Shown in pieces: positions 1 to 7,573 of a DNA stretch of 64,000 bases. Made by a program: the position numbers and the translations under genes. The stretch comes from Marinomonas sp. SBI8L. Lineage in GTDB: Bacteria > Pseudomonadota > Gammaproteobacteria > Pseudomonadales > Marinomonadaceae. The notes under the pieces are model-generated. The model worked only from the letters and a program-made list of their open reading frames with translations. It ran no database searches and was not told the DNA's origin. Where the stretch lies: the NCBI RefSeq assembly GCF_001624705.1, contig NZ_JSEO01000013.1, positions 104,878-168,877 of the forward strand. Reading direction: 5' to 3'. Within the stretch, counting starts at the first letter, position 1. The number at the start of each line of letters is the position of its first letter.

Positions 1-888
1 CCATGTGCCAAAGCTTTGATTAAGGCGAATGTAAGTCGACTTGTCTATGGTATGCAGGACCCAAACCCTGAAGTTGCTGGCCGTGGCTTGGCTATGCTTA
101 AAGAAGCGGGTATTGAGGTTATTGGTCCAGTTATGGAAGCCGAAGCCTTGGCTTTGAACCCAGGTTTTATTAAACGTATGACAGACGGCTTGCCTTATGT
201 GAGATTAAAACTCGCTATGAGCCTAGATGGTAGAACGGCAATGGAATCGGGTGAATCTCAATGGATTACTGGGCCAGATGCACGTCTTGATGTACAAAAG
301 CTGAGAGCACAAAGTGATGCGATTGTGACAGGCATTGGTTCCGTTATGGCTGATGACCCGAGTATGACGGTACGAATTGATAGCAATAACCAACCTGCGC
401 AAAGTAAGAGTGTACGCCAACCTAAACGTGTTGTTATGGATACGGCCTTGTCTATCCTACCTGAATCTAAGATCTTGTACCCAAGCAATCAGGTGCAAAT
501 TTTTTGCCTTGAAGACCTTGCTGAAGCCGATCATCATAAAGCGTTAGTAAAAAAAGGGGTGAATGTGACTTATGCTCAAGTTGCCGAAGAAGGTGGTATT
601 GATCTTGTTGCTGCGATGGAAAGTCTTGCTGATCAAGGTATCAATGAAGTGCTAGTTGAAACTGGGGCAGTGCTTGCTGGCTCTTTTTTACAAGAAGGGT
701 TGGTTGATGAAGTTGTACTTTACATGGCACCTAAACTTTTAGGCTCGAATGCGCGCCCTTTGATGCAGCTACCTTTAGACTCAATGGCGGAAGCAGTTGA
801 TTTTGAAATGGTTAATTTAAGTCAGCTAGGTAAAGACATCAAATTAACCCTTAAGCCTTGTTATGAAGATGATGAGGGAGAAGGTTAA
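1..888 (+). CDS. ribD: Riboflavin biosynthesis deaminase/reductase RibD (5' end missing)
   Basis: RibD carries out two riboflavin steps: deamination of the pyrimidinone and NADPH-dependent reduction of its ribosyl side chain. The frame is open from base 1 and begins PCAKALI, which matches the second cysteine of the zinc-binding PC...PPC motif of the deaminase domain, so the first part of the gene lies upstream of the window. MQDPNPEVAGRG closes the deaminase domain. The reductase domain follows, starting near YVRLKLAMSLDGRTA and continuing through ESQWITG and LRAQSDAIVTG, and runs to the C-terminus. An apparent TTG start at base 16 is only an internal codon. The next gene is nusB rather than the usual ribE-ribBA-ribH. 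Identification is secure; the N-terminus cannot be seen. Confidence 0.95.
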   Translation, partial: PCAKALIKANVSRLVYGMQDPNPEVAGRGLAMLKEAGIEVIGPVMEAEALALNPGFIKRMTDGLPYVRLKLAMSLDGRTAMESGESQWITGPDARLDVQKLRAQSDAIVTGIGSVMADDPSMTVRIDSNNQPAQSKSVRQPKRVVMDTALSILPESKILYPSNQVQIFCLEDLAEADHHKALVKKGVNVTYAQVAEEGGIDLVAAMESLADQGINEVLVETGAVLAGSFLQEGLVDEVVLYMAPKLLGSNARPLMQLPLDSMAEAVDFEMVNLSQLGKDIKLTLKPCYEDDEGEG

Positions 889-927
889 GCTAACACCTTT
901 TGTTTCACTACAGATTAAAAAATATTC

Positions 928-955
928 ATAAATCTACTCAGATTTATCGTTTTTT
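928..955 (+). terminator. Probable terminator after ribD
   Basis: A perfect but AT-rich 8-bp stem, ATAAATCT/AGATTTAT with loop ACTC, is followed by CG and six T. It lies 40 bases after the ribD stop. The weak stem makes efficiency uncertain. Confidence 0.45.
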
Positions 956-1070
956 GTGGCAATTTTCCAAGAAATGTCTGATGAAAATTGCTACAATCGC
1001 GCATCTTCTTTCTTGGGCTGTAAATTCTTGCAGCACAAACAGAAAAATCGAATAGACTAAGACAAGTATT

Positions 1071-1112
1071 GATGTGGACCTAGCTTTGCTTAAAAAGCGT
1101 TAGGCGTACATC
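1071..1112 (+). other. Structured hairpin in the nusB leader
   Basis: Three stacked helices can form: GATGT/ACATC, CCTA/TAGG and GCTTT/AAAGC, separated by a 3x3 internal loop and a 2-base bulge and capped by GCTTAA. No T-run follows, so it does not look like a terminator. It ends about 22 bases before the nusB start and just upstream of its GAGG ribosome binding site. It may be a leader element or the remnant of a lost intergenic junction. Confidence 0.4.
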
Positions 1113-1134
1113 TATTTGCAATATTGAGGCAAAA

Positions 1135-1638
1135 ATGAGCGAAGTGGATAAAACATCTGAACAGAAAAAGCAGCCTAAGCGTAAAGCGAAGAAGCCTTCA
1201 CGTTCTCAACTACGTAGTGCAGCCCGTAGCTTCGCATTACAAGCTGTTTATCAATGGCAAATGAACCACGCGCCAGTAAATGATATTGAAGCGCAATTTG
1301 CTGTAGACCACGACCTTGGTAAATGTGATAAAGCATATTTCCGTGAATTGCTGCAAGGTGTGACTGCTAGAGCAACAAGTTTGGATGATTTATTTGAAGA
1401 GCTATTAGATCGCCCGCTAGCTGAGCTAGATCCGATTGAATTAGCAACTCTGCGTATTGGTTCTTATGAATTAGCTGAGCGTTTGGATGTCCCTTACCGC
1501 GTAGCGATTAACGAATCTGTTGAATTAGCGAAATCTTTTGGTGCTTCTGAAAGTCATAAATACGTAAATGGTATTTTGGACAAGCTTGCTCAAAGAGTGC
1601 GCCGTGAAGAGATTGCAGCACGTCGAGAAAGTAAGTAA
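1135..1638 (+). CDS. nusB: Transcription antitermination factor NusB
   Basis: NusB binds boxA RNA with NusE (ribosomal protein S10) and promotes antitermination on rRNA operons. The protein has 167 residues against about 139 in E. coli. The extra length is a lysine/arginine-rich N-terminal tail of about 28 residues before the all-helical core, which begins near SQLRSAARSFALQAVYQW. The core motifs LDPIELATLRIGSYEL and YRVAINESVELAKSFG, then the C-terminal KYVNGILDKLAQ, are all present. GAGG lies six bases before the ATG. A strong terminator follows immediately. An rRNA leader with a boxA-like sequence sits at the far end of this window. Confidence 0.97.
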   Translation: MSEVDKTSEQKKQPKRKAKKPSRSQLRSAARSFALQAVYQWQMNHAPVNDIEAQFAVDHDLGKCDKAYFRELLQGVTARATSLDDLFEELLDRPLAELDPIELATLRIGSYELAERLDVPYRVAINESVELAKSFGASESHKYVNGILDKLAQRVRREEIAARRESK

Positions 1639-1660
1639 TACTTATTTTCTCGAAGGTGTT

Positions 1661-1697
1661 AAAAAGCTCCTATTGCTGACAATAGGGGCTTTTTTTA
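1661..1697 (+). terminator. Intrinsic terminator of nusB
   Basis: AAAAAGCTCCTATTG pairs with CAATAGGGGCTTTTT around loop CTGA (one T/G pair), followed by a continuous T-run. It lies between convergent genes and could also act on the minus strand. Confidence 0.9.
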
Positions 1698-1714
1698 TGC
1701 TCTATGCTTGGTAA

Positions 1715-1768
1715 GGAATCTGCGAATAAGTCCTCCCGCCACAGCGTGTGGGATTAATCGCAGCTTCC
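1715..1768. mobile_element. 54-bp palindrome with IS5-like ends (possible MITE relic)
   Basis: The left end GGAATCTGCGAATAAG and the right end (reverse complement GGAAGCTGCGATTAAT) are imperfect inverted repeats. A second inner dyad, CCCGCCAC/GTGTGGG, sits near the centre. From memory, the 16-bp terminal repeat of IS5 is GGAAGGTGCGAATAAG, which differs from the left end at two positions. Flanking bases are GTAA on the left and TTAG on the right. They resemble the YTAR target preference of IS5 but are not an exact duplication. There is no transposase. The element abuts the stop codon of the DM13 gene. Confidence 0.5.
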
Positions 1769-2188
1769 TTAGTGTATAGGGCTAGTTCCCCATAACTTGC
1801 TATAGGCTTCGCAGTGGAAAACGAGAGATTTAAACTGCTTCACATCAATACCTGCAGGGATTTCGTATTCGCTCTTACCTTCAAAGGTATTTACTAAAGA
1901 GATAAATACGGCATCATCCGTGGCGTTATTGCCATTGATGCTATTTGCATCTTGTTTAGATAAGAATATTTTAACATCTGGACCTTCCTTAGCTTCAAAG
2001 TTGTCTAATAGTTGAATGTATTTTTTGCCACCCCTTTCACTAATTCGCCAATCGCCTTCGACAGCATCAGATCCCCAAGAGCGAAAGTCTGCTTCTAGCT
2101 CTCCCCAAAAAAGCACCTTGTCGGCAGCATTAACGGATGTAAAACCGAATAACAGGATAAAACTCAGAATTAAATGTTTCACACTCAC
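1769..2188 (-). CDS. Secreted DM13-domain protein
   Basis: A 139-residue exported protein of unknown physiological role. Residues 1-21 (hydrophobic core LILSFILLFGF, then NA-ADK) form a signal peptide, so it should act in the periplasm or at the cell surface. The rest resembles a DM13 domain, a beta-rich module proposed for electron transfer with one conserved cysteine. The segment LLDNFEAKEGPDVKIFLSK and the C-terminal FKSLVFHCEAYSKLWGTSPI, with that cysteine, fit the family. It is monocistronic and convergent with nusB, and a 54-bp palindrome begins right at its stop codon. The domain assignment is from sequence pattern only. Confidence 0.75.
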   Translation of the reverse strand: MSVKHLILSFILLFGFTSVNAADKVLFWGELEADFRSWGSDAVEGDWRISERGGKKYIQLLDNFEAKEGPDVKIFLSKQDANSINGNNATDDAVFISLVNTFEGKSEYEIPAGIDVKQFKSLVFHCEAYSKLWGTSPIH

Positions 2189-2410
2189 CTCTTATATTAA
2201 TAAGCAAATTCTTAATAAATTTATCAGACGCTGAAATCGTAAAAATGTTCCTTCACGGCCTAAGTTTAGTGGCTTATCTTGGCTTTACTCTATTTATTCA
2301 CATCAATTTACCATGACAAAGGGTGTTAATTAGGTTCAAAGAAAATATACTGCGTCATGAATTTTTATCTGGTTTAGTGCTTTAACAGATTCGATCTTTA
2401 GGTGGCATGA

Positions 2411-3361
2411 GTGAAAGAATTTGAGTTAATCGAAAATATTTTTAAGAATGCCCAAATGGCAAGTATAGCGGGCCGCCAAGATCTGATTTTAGGTATAGGG
2501 GATGACTGTGCGCAAGTTCAAATCCCAACAGGCCAACATCTTGTTTTCTCTATGGACACCCTGGTTGAAGGTCGTCACTTTCCTTTTGATGCGGATCCTG
2601 CTGCCATTGGCTATCGTGCTGTCGCGACCTGTGTCAGTGATCTTGCCGCTATGGGGGCTAAACCTGCCTTTTTTACCTTAGGTCTGACTCTGCCGGACTC
2701 TGACCCTCAGTGGTTATCTGCTTTTGCACAAGGTATGTCTGAATTGGCTGAGCCAATTGGTTTAGTTCTCGTTGGTGGTGATACGACTAAGGGGCCTTTA
2801 ACCATTAGTTTGCAAGTACATGGTTATATTGAGCCTGAATTTGCCATTACCCGAGGTGGGGCTAAAGAAGGTGATGATATTTATGTTACTGGTGTTTTAG
2901 GCGATGCCGCTGCAGCGATTCCCATTATGACGGGAGAAATGATGGTGAAGGGTGACATATATGAGCATTTTTATGATGCTTATTGGCGACCAGAGTCACG
3001 CCTCATTGCCGCTATGGCCCTCAAGCGTGTTGTCTCCAGCATGTTAGATGTCTCAGATGGTCTGGTTCAAGATATTCAACATATTCTTAAGGCATCCTCT
3101 GTCGGTGCACAAATTGATGCGGGTTTAATTCCTGTGTCTGAGGCTTTATTACAATGGCAACCGGACTCTGCTCTCAAATTAGCTTTAACGGGTGGGGATG
3201 ATTATGAGCTTTGTTTTACTGCACCTGAATCTGCGCGAGAGGAGATTGCTTTAATCACTCAGACCTTGCACCTACCTTGTAAAAAAATTGGTCAGATCAC
3301 GAGTTCTGGCTTTGTGGTACAGGGTTATGAAGGTGAATTTGAAGGTTGGCAGCACTTCTAG
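2411..3361 (+). CDS. thiL: Thiamine-monophosphate kinase ThiL
   Basis: ThiL phosphorylates thiamine monophosphate to thiamine diphosphate with ATP. The 316-residue protein shows the family signature in order: ILGIGDDCAQV near the N-terminus, FSMDTLVEGRHF, the SDLAAMGAKP segment, LVGGDTTKGPL, DVSDGLVQDI and LTGGDDYELCF. The GTG at 2411 is chosen because AGGTGG lies six bases upstream; an overlapping ATG at 2407 is out of frame. The gene follows nusB (after the DM13 insertion) and precedes pgpA, the common nusB-thiL-pgpA order of gammaproteobacteria. Confidence 0.97.
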   Translation: MKEFELIENIFKNAQMASIAGRQDLILGIGDDCAQVQIPTGQHLVFSMDTLVEGRHFPFDADPAAIGYRAVATCVSDLAAMGAKPAFFTLGLTLPDSDPQWLSAFAQGMSELAEPIGLVLVGGDTTKGPLTISLQVHGYIEPEFAITRGGAKEGDDIYVTGVLGDAAAAIPIMTGEMMVKGDIYEHFYDAYWRPESRLIAAMALKRVVSSMLDVSDGLVQDIQHILKASSVGAQIDAGLIPVSEALLQWQPDSALKLALTGGDDYELCFTAPESAREEIALITQTLHLPCKKIGQITSSGFVVQGYEGEFEGWQHF

Positions 3362-3446
3362 CTTTCCTCAAGTTTCAAGTGCAAATAAGAAAGACACGAA
3401 TAAAAAGAAATTAAAAAAACTGATTATTTTTTAAGGTAAAGAATAA

Positions 3447-3926
3447 ATGGCAAATGATGTTCCTAAGTCCGTATGGCGCAACCCAATTCATTTTCTAGCG
3501 TTTGGTTGTGGGTCAGGTACGGTTGATAAAGCGCCGGGTACTTTTGGTACGCTAGCGGCGATTCCTGCTTACTTATTAATGCAGAACCTCGATTATCAAG
3601 TTTATTTTTGGCTTTTGTTAGCTAGTTTTATTGTGGGTGTTTATCTTTGCGATAAAACCAGTAAAGACCTAGGGGTACATGATCACCCTGGTATCGTTTG
3701 GGATGAGTTTGTTGGTTATTGGATTACTATGTTTTTAGCGCCAGCCGGCTGGTTATACATTATAGTGGGTTTTGTCTTATTCCGTATTTTCGATATTTTA
3801 AAGCCTTGGCCAATCTCCTGGGTTGATAAGCATGTGCATGGCGGGTTTGGCATCATGATAGATGATGTATTAGCAGGTGTTCTTGCCTTTGCTGCCTTAC
3901 AAGGCCTGATACAAATGGGGCTTTAA
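3447..3926 (+). CDS. pgpA: Phosphatidylglycerophosphatase A
   Basis: PgpA removes the phosphate from phosphatidylglycerophosphate to give phosphatidylglycerol at the inner membrane. The 159-residue protein carries the N-terminal motif FGCGSGTVDKAPGTFGTLAA, then hydrophobic segments. The acidic WDEFVGYWI motif lies between the membrane segments, followed by FRIFDILKPWPISW and a late IDDVLAG motif, all expected for PgpA. The start is preceded by AAGGTAAAG. It lies 85 bases downstream of thiL. Length and motifs match the family. Confidence 0.96.
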   Translation: MANDVPKSVWRNPIHFLAFGCGSGTVDKAPGTFGTLAAIPAYLLMQNLDYQVYFWLLLASFIVGVYLCDKTSKDLGVHDHPGIVWDEFVGYWITMFLAPAGWLYIIVGFVLFRIFDILKPWPISWVDKHVHGGFGIMIDDVLAGVLAFAALQGLIQMGL

Positions 3927-3936
3927 TATTTTCATT

Positions 3937-3966
3937 GCTGTCAAAGTGATTTCTCTCTTTGGCAGC
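3937..3966. terminator. Hairpin between convergent pgpA and lysR-type genes
   Basis: GCTGTCAAAG pairs with CTTTGGCAGC (10 bp with one T/G pair). No clear T-run follows on either strand. Its place 11 bases past the pgpA stop suggests a transcription end for one or both genes. Confidence 0.5.
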
Positions 3967-3999
3967 GCTATCTTCTTTGCTGCTATATCTTTCTTGCGG

Positions 4000-4899
4000 C
4001 TAAAGATGTCTCGACCTTTCAAATTCATCTAGTAACCAAGCTTTTAGCTGCTTTGCTGCTGGGCTTAGTTTTGTCTGCTTCGGATGAACGAGATAAAAAT
4101 TCTTGTTATTAGGGAGTTTGTAACCGAAAGGCTCAACTAACTCATCCTGTTCTAATTCCTTTTGTACCAATGCTCTATTGCTTATTACCACCCCTTGGCC
4201 ATGTTTAGCGGCATCGATAGCCAGTAATGTTTGGTCAAAATGAATTTTGGGTATAGCTTGTCTTTCACTTCGGCTAATTTCGCTGAAGTGATCTAGCCAT
4301 TCATCCCAACAAGGGTGCAAGGTGTTTACGATAAGGCTTGTTTTAGTTAGATCATTTGGCTGTTTTAGCTGGTGGCGTTTTAAATATTCAGGTGCACAAA
4401 ATAAGCGTATTTCATCATTAAGTATGAGCTGAACATTCAGCTTTTTATCTTTGCCATCGAAGTGACGCAAGGCTAAATCTGCGTTGTCGTTTTGAAAGTC
4501 GACCGGCTTGTTAGAGGCATTAATATGTACTTCTATATCAGGGTGTTGTGTCATGAAGGTGCTCAACCTAGGGCTTAACCATTTAGCTGCTAAGGTTTGA
4601 GTAAGAGACAAATAAACACAATTAGAGGCGTTTAGCTTATGCTTTTTGCTTGCTGCACCAATTTGCTCTAATGCTGGGGCGATTTGGGAGAAATAGGCTA
4701 ATCCTTTGTCTGTTACTACTAGCTGTCTAGTTTGACGTTCAAATAAGGCATAACCTAGCCAGTCCTCTAGCTTTTTAACTTGCTGAGATACGGCGCCAGC
4801 TGTGATATGAAGCTCTTGAGCTGCTAACTTAAAGCTGGCAAAACGCACGGATGCTTCGAAAGCAACTAGGGCATTTAAAGGAGGTAGTGGTTTTTGCAT
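4000..4899 (-). CDS. LysR-family regulator (GcvA-like)
   Basis: A DNA-binding transcription regulator of 299 residues. The N-terminal winged helix-turn-helix, about residues 5-64 (PLNALVAFEASVRFASFKLAAQELHITAGAVSQQVKKLE), is characteristic of the GcvA/AmpR subgroup of LysR proteins. A two-lobe effector-binding domain follows, with the typical C-terminal AAKHGQGVVISNRALV segment. It is divergent from a DMT-family exporter with a 164-bp shared promoter region holding a 7-bp dyad, so control of that exporter and of itself is likely. The effector is unknown. Confidence 0.92.
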   Translation of the reverse strand: MQKPLPPLNALVAFEASVRFASFKLAAQELHITAGAVSQQVKKLEDWLGYALFERQTRQLVVTDKGLAYFSQIAPALEQIGAASKKHKLNASNCVYLSLTQTLAAKWLSPRLSTFMTQHPDIEVHINASNKPVDFQNDNADLALRHFDGKDKKLNVQLILNDEIRLFCAPEYLKRHQLKQPNDLTKTSLIVNTLHPCWDEWLDHFSEISRSERQAIPKIHFDQTLLAIDAAKHGQGVVISNRALVQKELEQDELVEPFGYKLPNNKNFYLVHPKQTKLSPAAKQLKAWLLDEFERSRHL

Positions 4900-4937
4900 A
4901 GTGGCTCTTTCATAAAAAATATCTTAAAGTTTTTTAT

Positions 4938-4975
4938 ACGATAGTTTATCTATTCTATAGGGCAAGATAAATCGT
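4938..4975. promoter_or_regulatory. Candidate LysR operator in the shared promoter region
   Basis: TTTATCT (4945-4951) and AGATAAA (4965-4971) are a perfect 7-bp dyad 13 bases apart, extended outward by ACGAT/ATCGT. A possible promoter for the exporter, TTGTAC (4976-4981) with AATAAT (4998-5003), begins at the right edge. This is a plausible activation site for the divergent LysR protein. Confidence 0.5.
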
Positions 4976-5063
4976 TTGTACTTGAGGCGCTAATCTCAAT
5001 AATGAATAGAGTATTTATAGGCACAAAGTAATTGAGCCTAATTCATTATGAGGCTGAAAGAAT

Positions 5064-5990
5064 ATGAAGTATTTACCCCTAATGGCGTTTTGGTTACTTG
5101 GTATCGTTTGGGGCAGCAACTTTATTTATATGAAGATGGCTGCTGAATATCTTAGCCCATTGCAAATTGTCTTTTTACGAGTGGCATTTGGTTTTGCTCC
5201 AGTCTTTATTTATGCCTACTTTTTAGGTGTATTGAAGCGCTCGCACTTTAAACATTTGCCTCACTTTGTTGTCATGTCTTTGTTAGCAACCAGTGTATAT
5301 TACTTTAGCTTTGCTAAGGGTGCTTCTTTGTTACCTTCGGGTATCGCTGGGGCACTAAGTGGCACCATACCGCTTTTTGCTCTTTTATTTAGTGTCTTAT
5401 TTTTGGCCGAAGAAAAAGCCAACCTCATGCGAGTGTTAGGACTGCTTTCTGGTTTAACTGGTGTCGTTTTAATCGCTAAGCCTTTTGCCGGTGATATTGG
5501 TGCAACTAATTTGGAAGGCGTGCTTTATATGACACTAGGCTCAATTAGTGTGGGTGCTTCTTTTATTTATGCTAAGCGTTATGTTTTACCTTTAAATATT
5601 CCCGCAGCAGCGCTCACCACTTATCAATTAGCCTTAAGCCTGATTATGCTAAGTATCATTACCCCTTTTCAGGGAATTGAACAGATTGCTGGTGATCTAC
5701 ATGCAAGCTTAGGTTTAATCATTGGTTTAGGCTTGCTTGGTACTGGGCTAGCCTATCTTATTTACTATTTTATTATTGCTAAGTCTGGAGCGGTAGTCGC
5801 CTCGTCTGTGACTTATATTCCCCCTGTAGTTGCTTTAGTAATAGGTGCTTTTTTAGGTGAAGCAATAGGTTTATATGAAGTGTTTGCAACCGCTTTGATT
5901 CTTGTTGCCATTTTGTTGATTAACAAGAAACAAGCGAGTGAGAGTGAGCCTTCAGTATTGAAGGGCAAGCATTTAAGAAAAAGCACTTAA
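5064..5990 (+). CDS. EamA/DMT-family inner-membrane transporter
   Basis: A 308-residue member of the drug/metabolite transporter superfamily with about ten hydrophobic segments in two EamA repeats. The first repeat begins FWLLGIVWGSNFIYMKMAAEYLSPLQIVFLRV, typical of the family. The second begins near GVLYMTLGSISVGASFIYAKR and includes GLLGTGLAYLIYYFIIAKSGA and VALVIGAFLGEAIG. Members export amino acids, metabolites or drugs; the substrate cannot be read from the sequence. GAGG lies ten bases before the ATG. The divergent LysR gene is its probable regulator. Confidence 0.9.
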   Translation: MKYLPLMAFWLLGIVWGSNFIYMKMAAEYLSPLQIVFLRVAFGFAPVFIYAYFLGVLKRSHFKHLPHFVVMSLLATSVYYFSFAKGASLLPSGIAGALSGTIPLFALLFSVLFLAEEKANLMRVLGLLSGLTGVVLIAKPFAGDIGATNLEGVLYMTLGSISVGASFIYAKRYVLPLNIPAAALTTYQLALSLIMLSIITPFQGIEQIAGDLHASLGLIIGLGLLGTGLAYLIYYFIIAKSGAVVASSVTYIPPVVALVIGAFLGEAIGLYEVFATALILVAILLINKKQASESEPSVLKGKHLRKST

Positions 5991-6102
5991 GGAAAAGCTG
6001 AGTTAGGCACCCTAGCGTATCTGGTTAGATATTTAGAGGAAGAAGGTGTATTGTCTTGGGCTTCAAATATAACTATGGATAGTTAATAAAAGGAAGCTTA
6101 AG

Positions 6103-7050
6103 GTGCAAGAATTAGAGATGTATTTGTCTTTGTCGACAATTATCAGTATTTGTTTATTTATCTTTGTTTTAGTCGTGCTAAAAAGTGGTATCAAGTTTGT
6201 ACCACAAAACCGCGCTTGGGTGATTGAACGTTTTGGTAAATATCAGTCAACCAAGGAAGCGGGTTTAAATTTCATTATACCTTTCATTGATTCGGTTGCT
6301 GCGGATCGTAGCTTGAAAGAACAAGCTCAAGATGTACCTAGCCAATCTGTTATTACGAAAGACAATATTTCATTAGCGGTAGATGGTGTGCTCTATTTCC
6401 GTGTACTCGATCCTTACAAAGCAACTTATGGGGTTGATGATTATACTTTTGCTGTAACACAACTTGCGCAAACAACCATGCGTTCTGAGCTGGGTAAAAT
6501 GGAATTAGACCGTACTTTTGAAGAGAGAAATCAGCTAAATGCCAGCATAGTGACAGCGATTAACCAAGCGGCAGAACCTTGGGGTATTCAGGTGCTGCGT
6601 TACGAGATCAAAGACATAGTGCCGCCTAACTCCATCATGGAGTCTATGGAAGCCCAGATGAAAGCTGAGCGTGTGAAACGTGCGCAAATTCTTGAATCCG
6701 AAGGGGATAGACAAGCGGCGATTAATGTTGCAGAAGGTCAGAAGCAAGCTCAGGTACTCGCAGCAGAAGCGGATAAAGCCGAACAAGTTTTAAAAGCAGA
6801 AGGTGAAGCGAAGGCGATTCTTGCGGTTGCTCAAGCGCAAGCTGAGGCGCTACAGTTAGTGGGTGAGTCTGCTAATACCACACCGGGCCAAAAAGCGATC
6901 CAACTTGATTTGGCAACAAAAGCAATTGAAGCTAAACAGGCGATTGCTAAAGAGTCATCTGTGGTGTTATTACCCGAATCGAGTACAGACGCGACTGGTA
7001 TGGTGGCATCAGCAATGACGATTATTAATACCTTAAATAAAAAGGACTAG
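6103..7050 (+). CDS. SPFH/Band-7 membrane protein (QmcA/paraslipin-like)
   Basis: A stomatin-family protein of 315 residues that forms membrane-anchored oligomers and is generally tied to membrane-domain organisation or quality control. One N-terminal transmembrane segment (LSTIISICLFIFVLVVL) precedes the SPFH domain starting VPQNRAWVIERFGKYQ. It includes VITKDNISLAVDGVLYFRV and WGIQVLRYEIKDIVPP. An alanine/glutamate-rich coiled coil (AEGQKQAQVLAAEADKAEQV) follows. The GTG at 6103 is supported by AGGAAG six bases upstream; an ATG at 6118 is the alternative. Two bases separate it from an NfeD partner gene, the standard pairing for this family. Confidence 0.93.
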   Translation: MQELEMYLSLSTIISICLFIFVLVVLKSGIKFVPQNRAWVIERFGKYQSTKEAGLNFIIPFIDSVAADRSLKEQAQDVPSQSVITKDNISLAVDGVLYFRVLDPYKATYGVDDYTFAVTQLAQTTMRSELGKMELDRTFEERNQLNASIVTAINQAAEPWGIQVLRYEIKDIVPPNSIMESMEAQMKAERVKRAQILESEGDRQAAINVAEGQKQAQVLAAEADKAEQVLKAEGEAKAILAVAQAQAEALQLVGESANTTPGQKAIQLDLATKAIEAKQAIAKESSVVLLPESSTDATGMVASAMTIINTLNKKD

Positions 7051-7052
7051 TC

Positions 7053-7499
7053 ATGCTCGAGTACCTAGCTCAAGGCTTTATTATCTTAGGGATTATTCTG
7101 ATTACGGTTGAGGTCTTAGTATTAGGTCTATCAACCTTTGTCTTACTTTTTGCCGGTGTTGCCATGATTTTATCAGGTAGCCTAATGGTAATTGAATTAA
7201 TAGAGACGAGTTGGATCTGGGCTTTCTCAGCGACTACGGCTTTTACTTTTTTGCTTTCGGTTTTATTTTGGAAGCCCCTTAAGGCAATGCAAAACAAGGT
7301 AGAAGTGAGCGAAAGTAAGACAGAGTTTAGCGATAAAGAGTTTGTGCTAGAGCATGATGTGGATATTAACGGCGAGAGCCAATATCAATACTCAGGCATC
7401 ATGTGGCAGCTGAAAAGCCAGAATGAGATTAGCAAAGGCACCTTGGTCAAGGTTGATAAAATCGAGGTGGGCGTGCTCTGGGTGAGTGAGGTGAAATAA
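7053..7499 (+). CDS. NfeD-family membrane protein (YbbK-type partner of SPFH protein)
   Basis: A 148-residue NfeD-like protein. The N-terminal half has two to three transmembrane segments (IILGIILITVEVLVLGLSTFVLLFAGVAMILSG and WAFSATTAFTFLLSVLFW). The C-terminal half, about residues 85-148, is a small beta-barrel of OB type (VLEHDVDINGESQYQYSG... GTLVKVDKIEVGVLWVSEV). It starts two bases after the SPFH gene, so the two are co-transcribed and probably form one membrane complex, as in the E. coli qmcA locus. A specific function has not been established for most members. Confidence 0.9.
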   Translation: MLEYLAQGFIILGIILITVEVLVLGLSTFVLLFAGVAMILSGSLMVIELIETSWIWAFSATTAFTFLLSVLFWKPLKAMQNKVEVSESKTEFSDKEFVLEHDVDINGESQYQYSGIMWQLKSQNEISKGTLVKVDKIEVGVLWVSEVK

Positions 7500-7512
7500 A
7501 ACGGCTCATTTT

Positions 7513-7544
7513 AGCTTCTCTAATAATGCTTAGTTAGAGAAGCT
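7513..7544. terminator. Hairpin between convergent nfeD-like and yehS-like genes
   Basis: AGCTTCTCTAA and TTAGAGAAGCT form a perfect 11-bp stem with a 10-base loop. No immediate T-run is present on either strand, but the site lies between two convergent gene ends. Confidence 0.5.
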
Positions 7545-7573
7545 TATGAGATAGGGTCTAGTTTTAAATTTTC

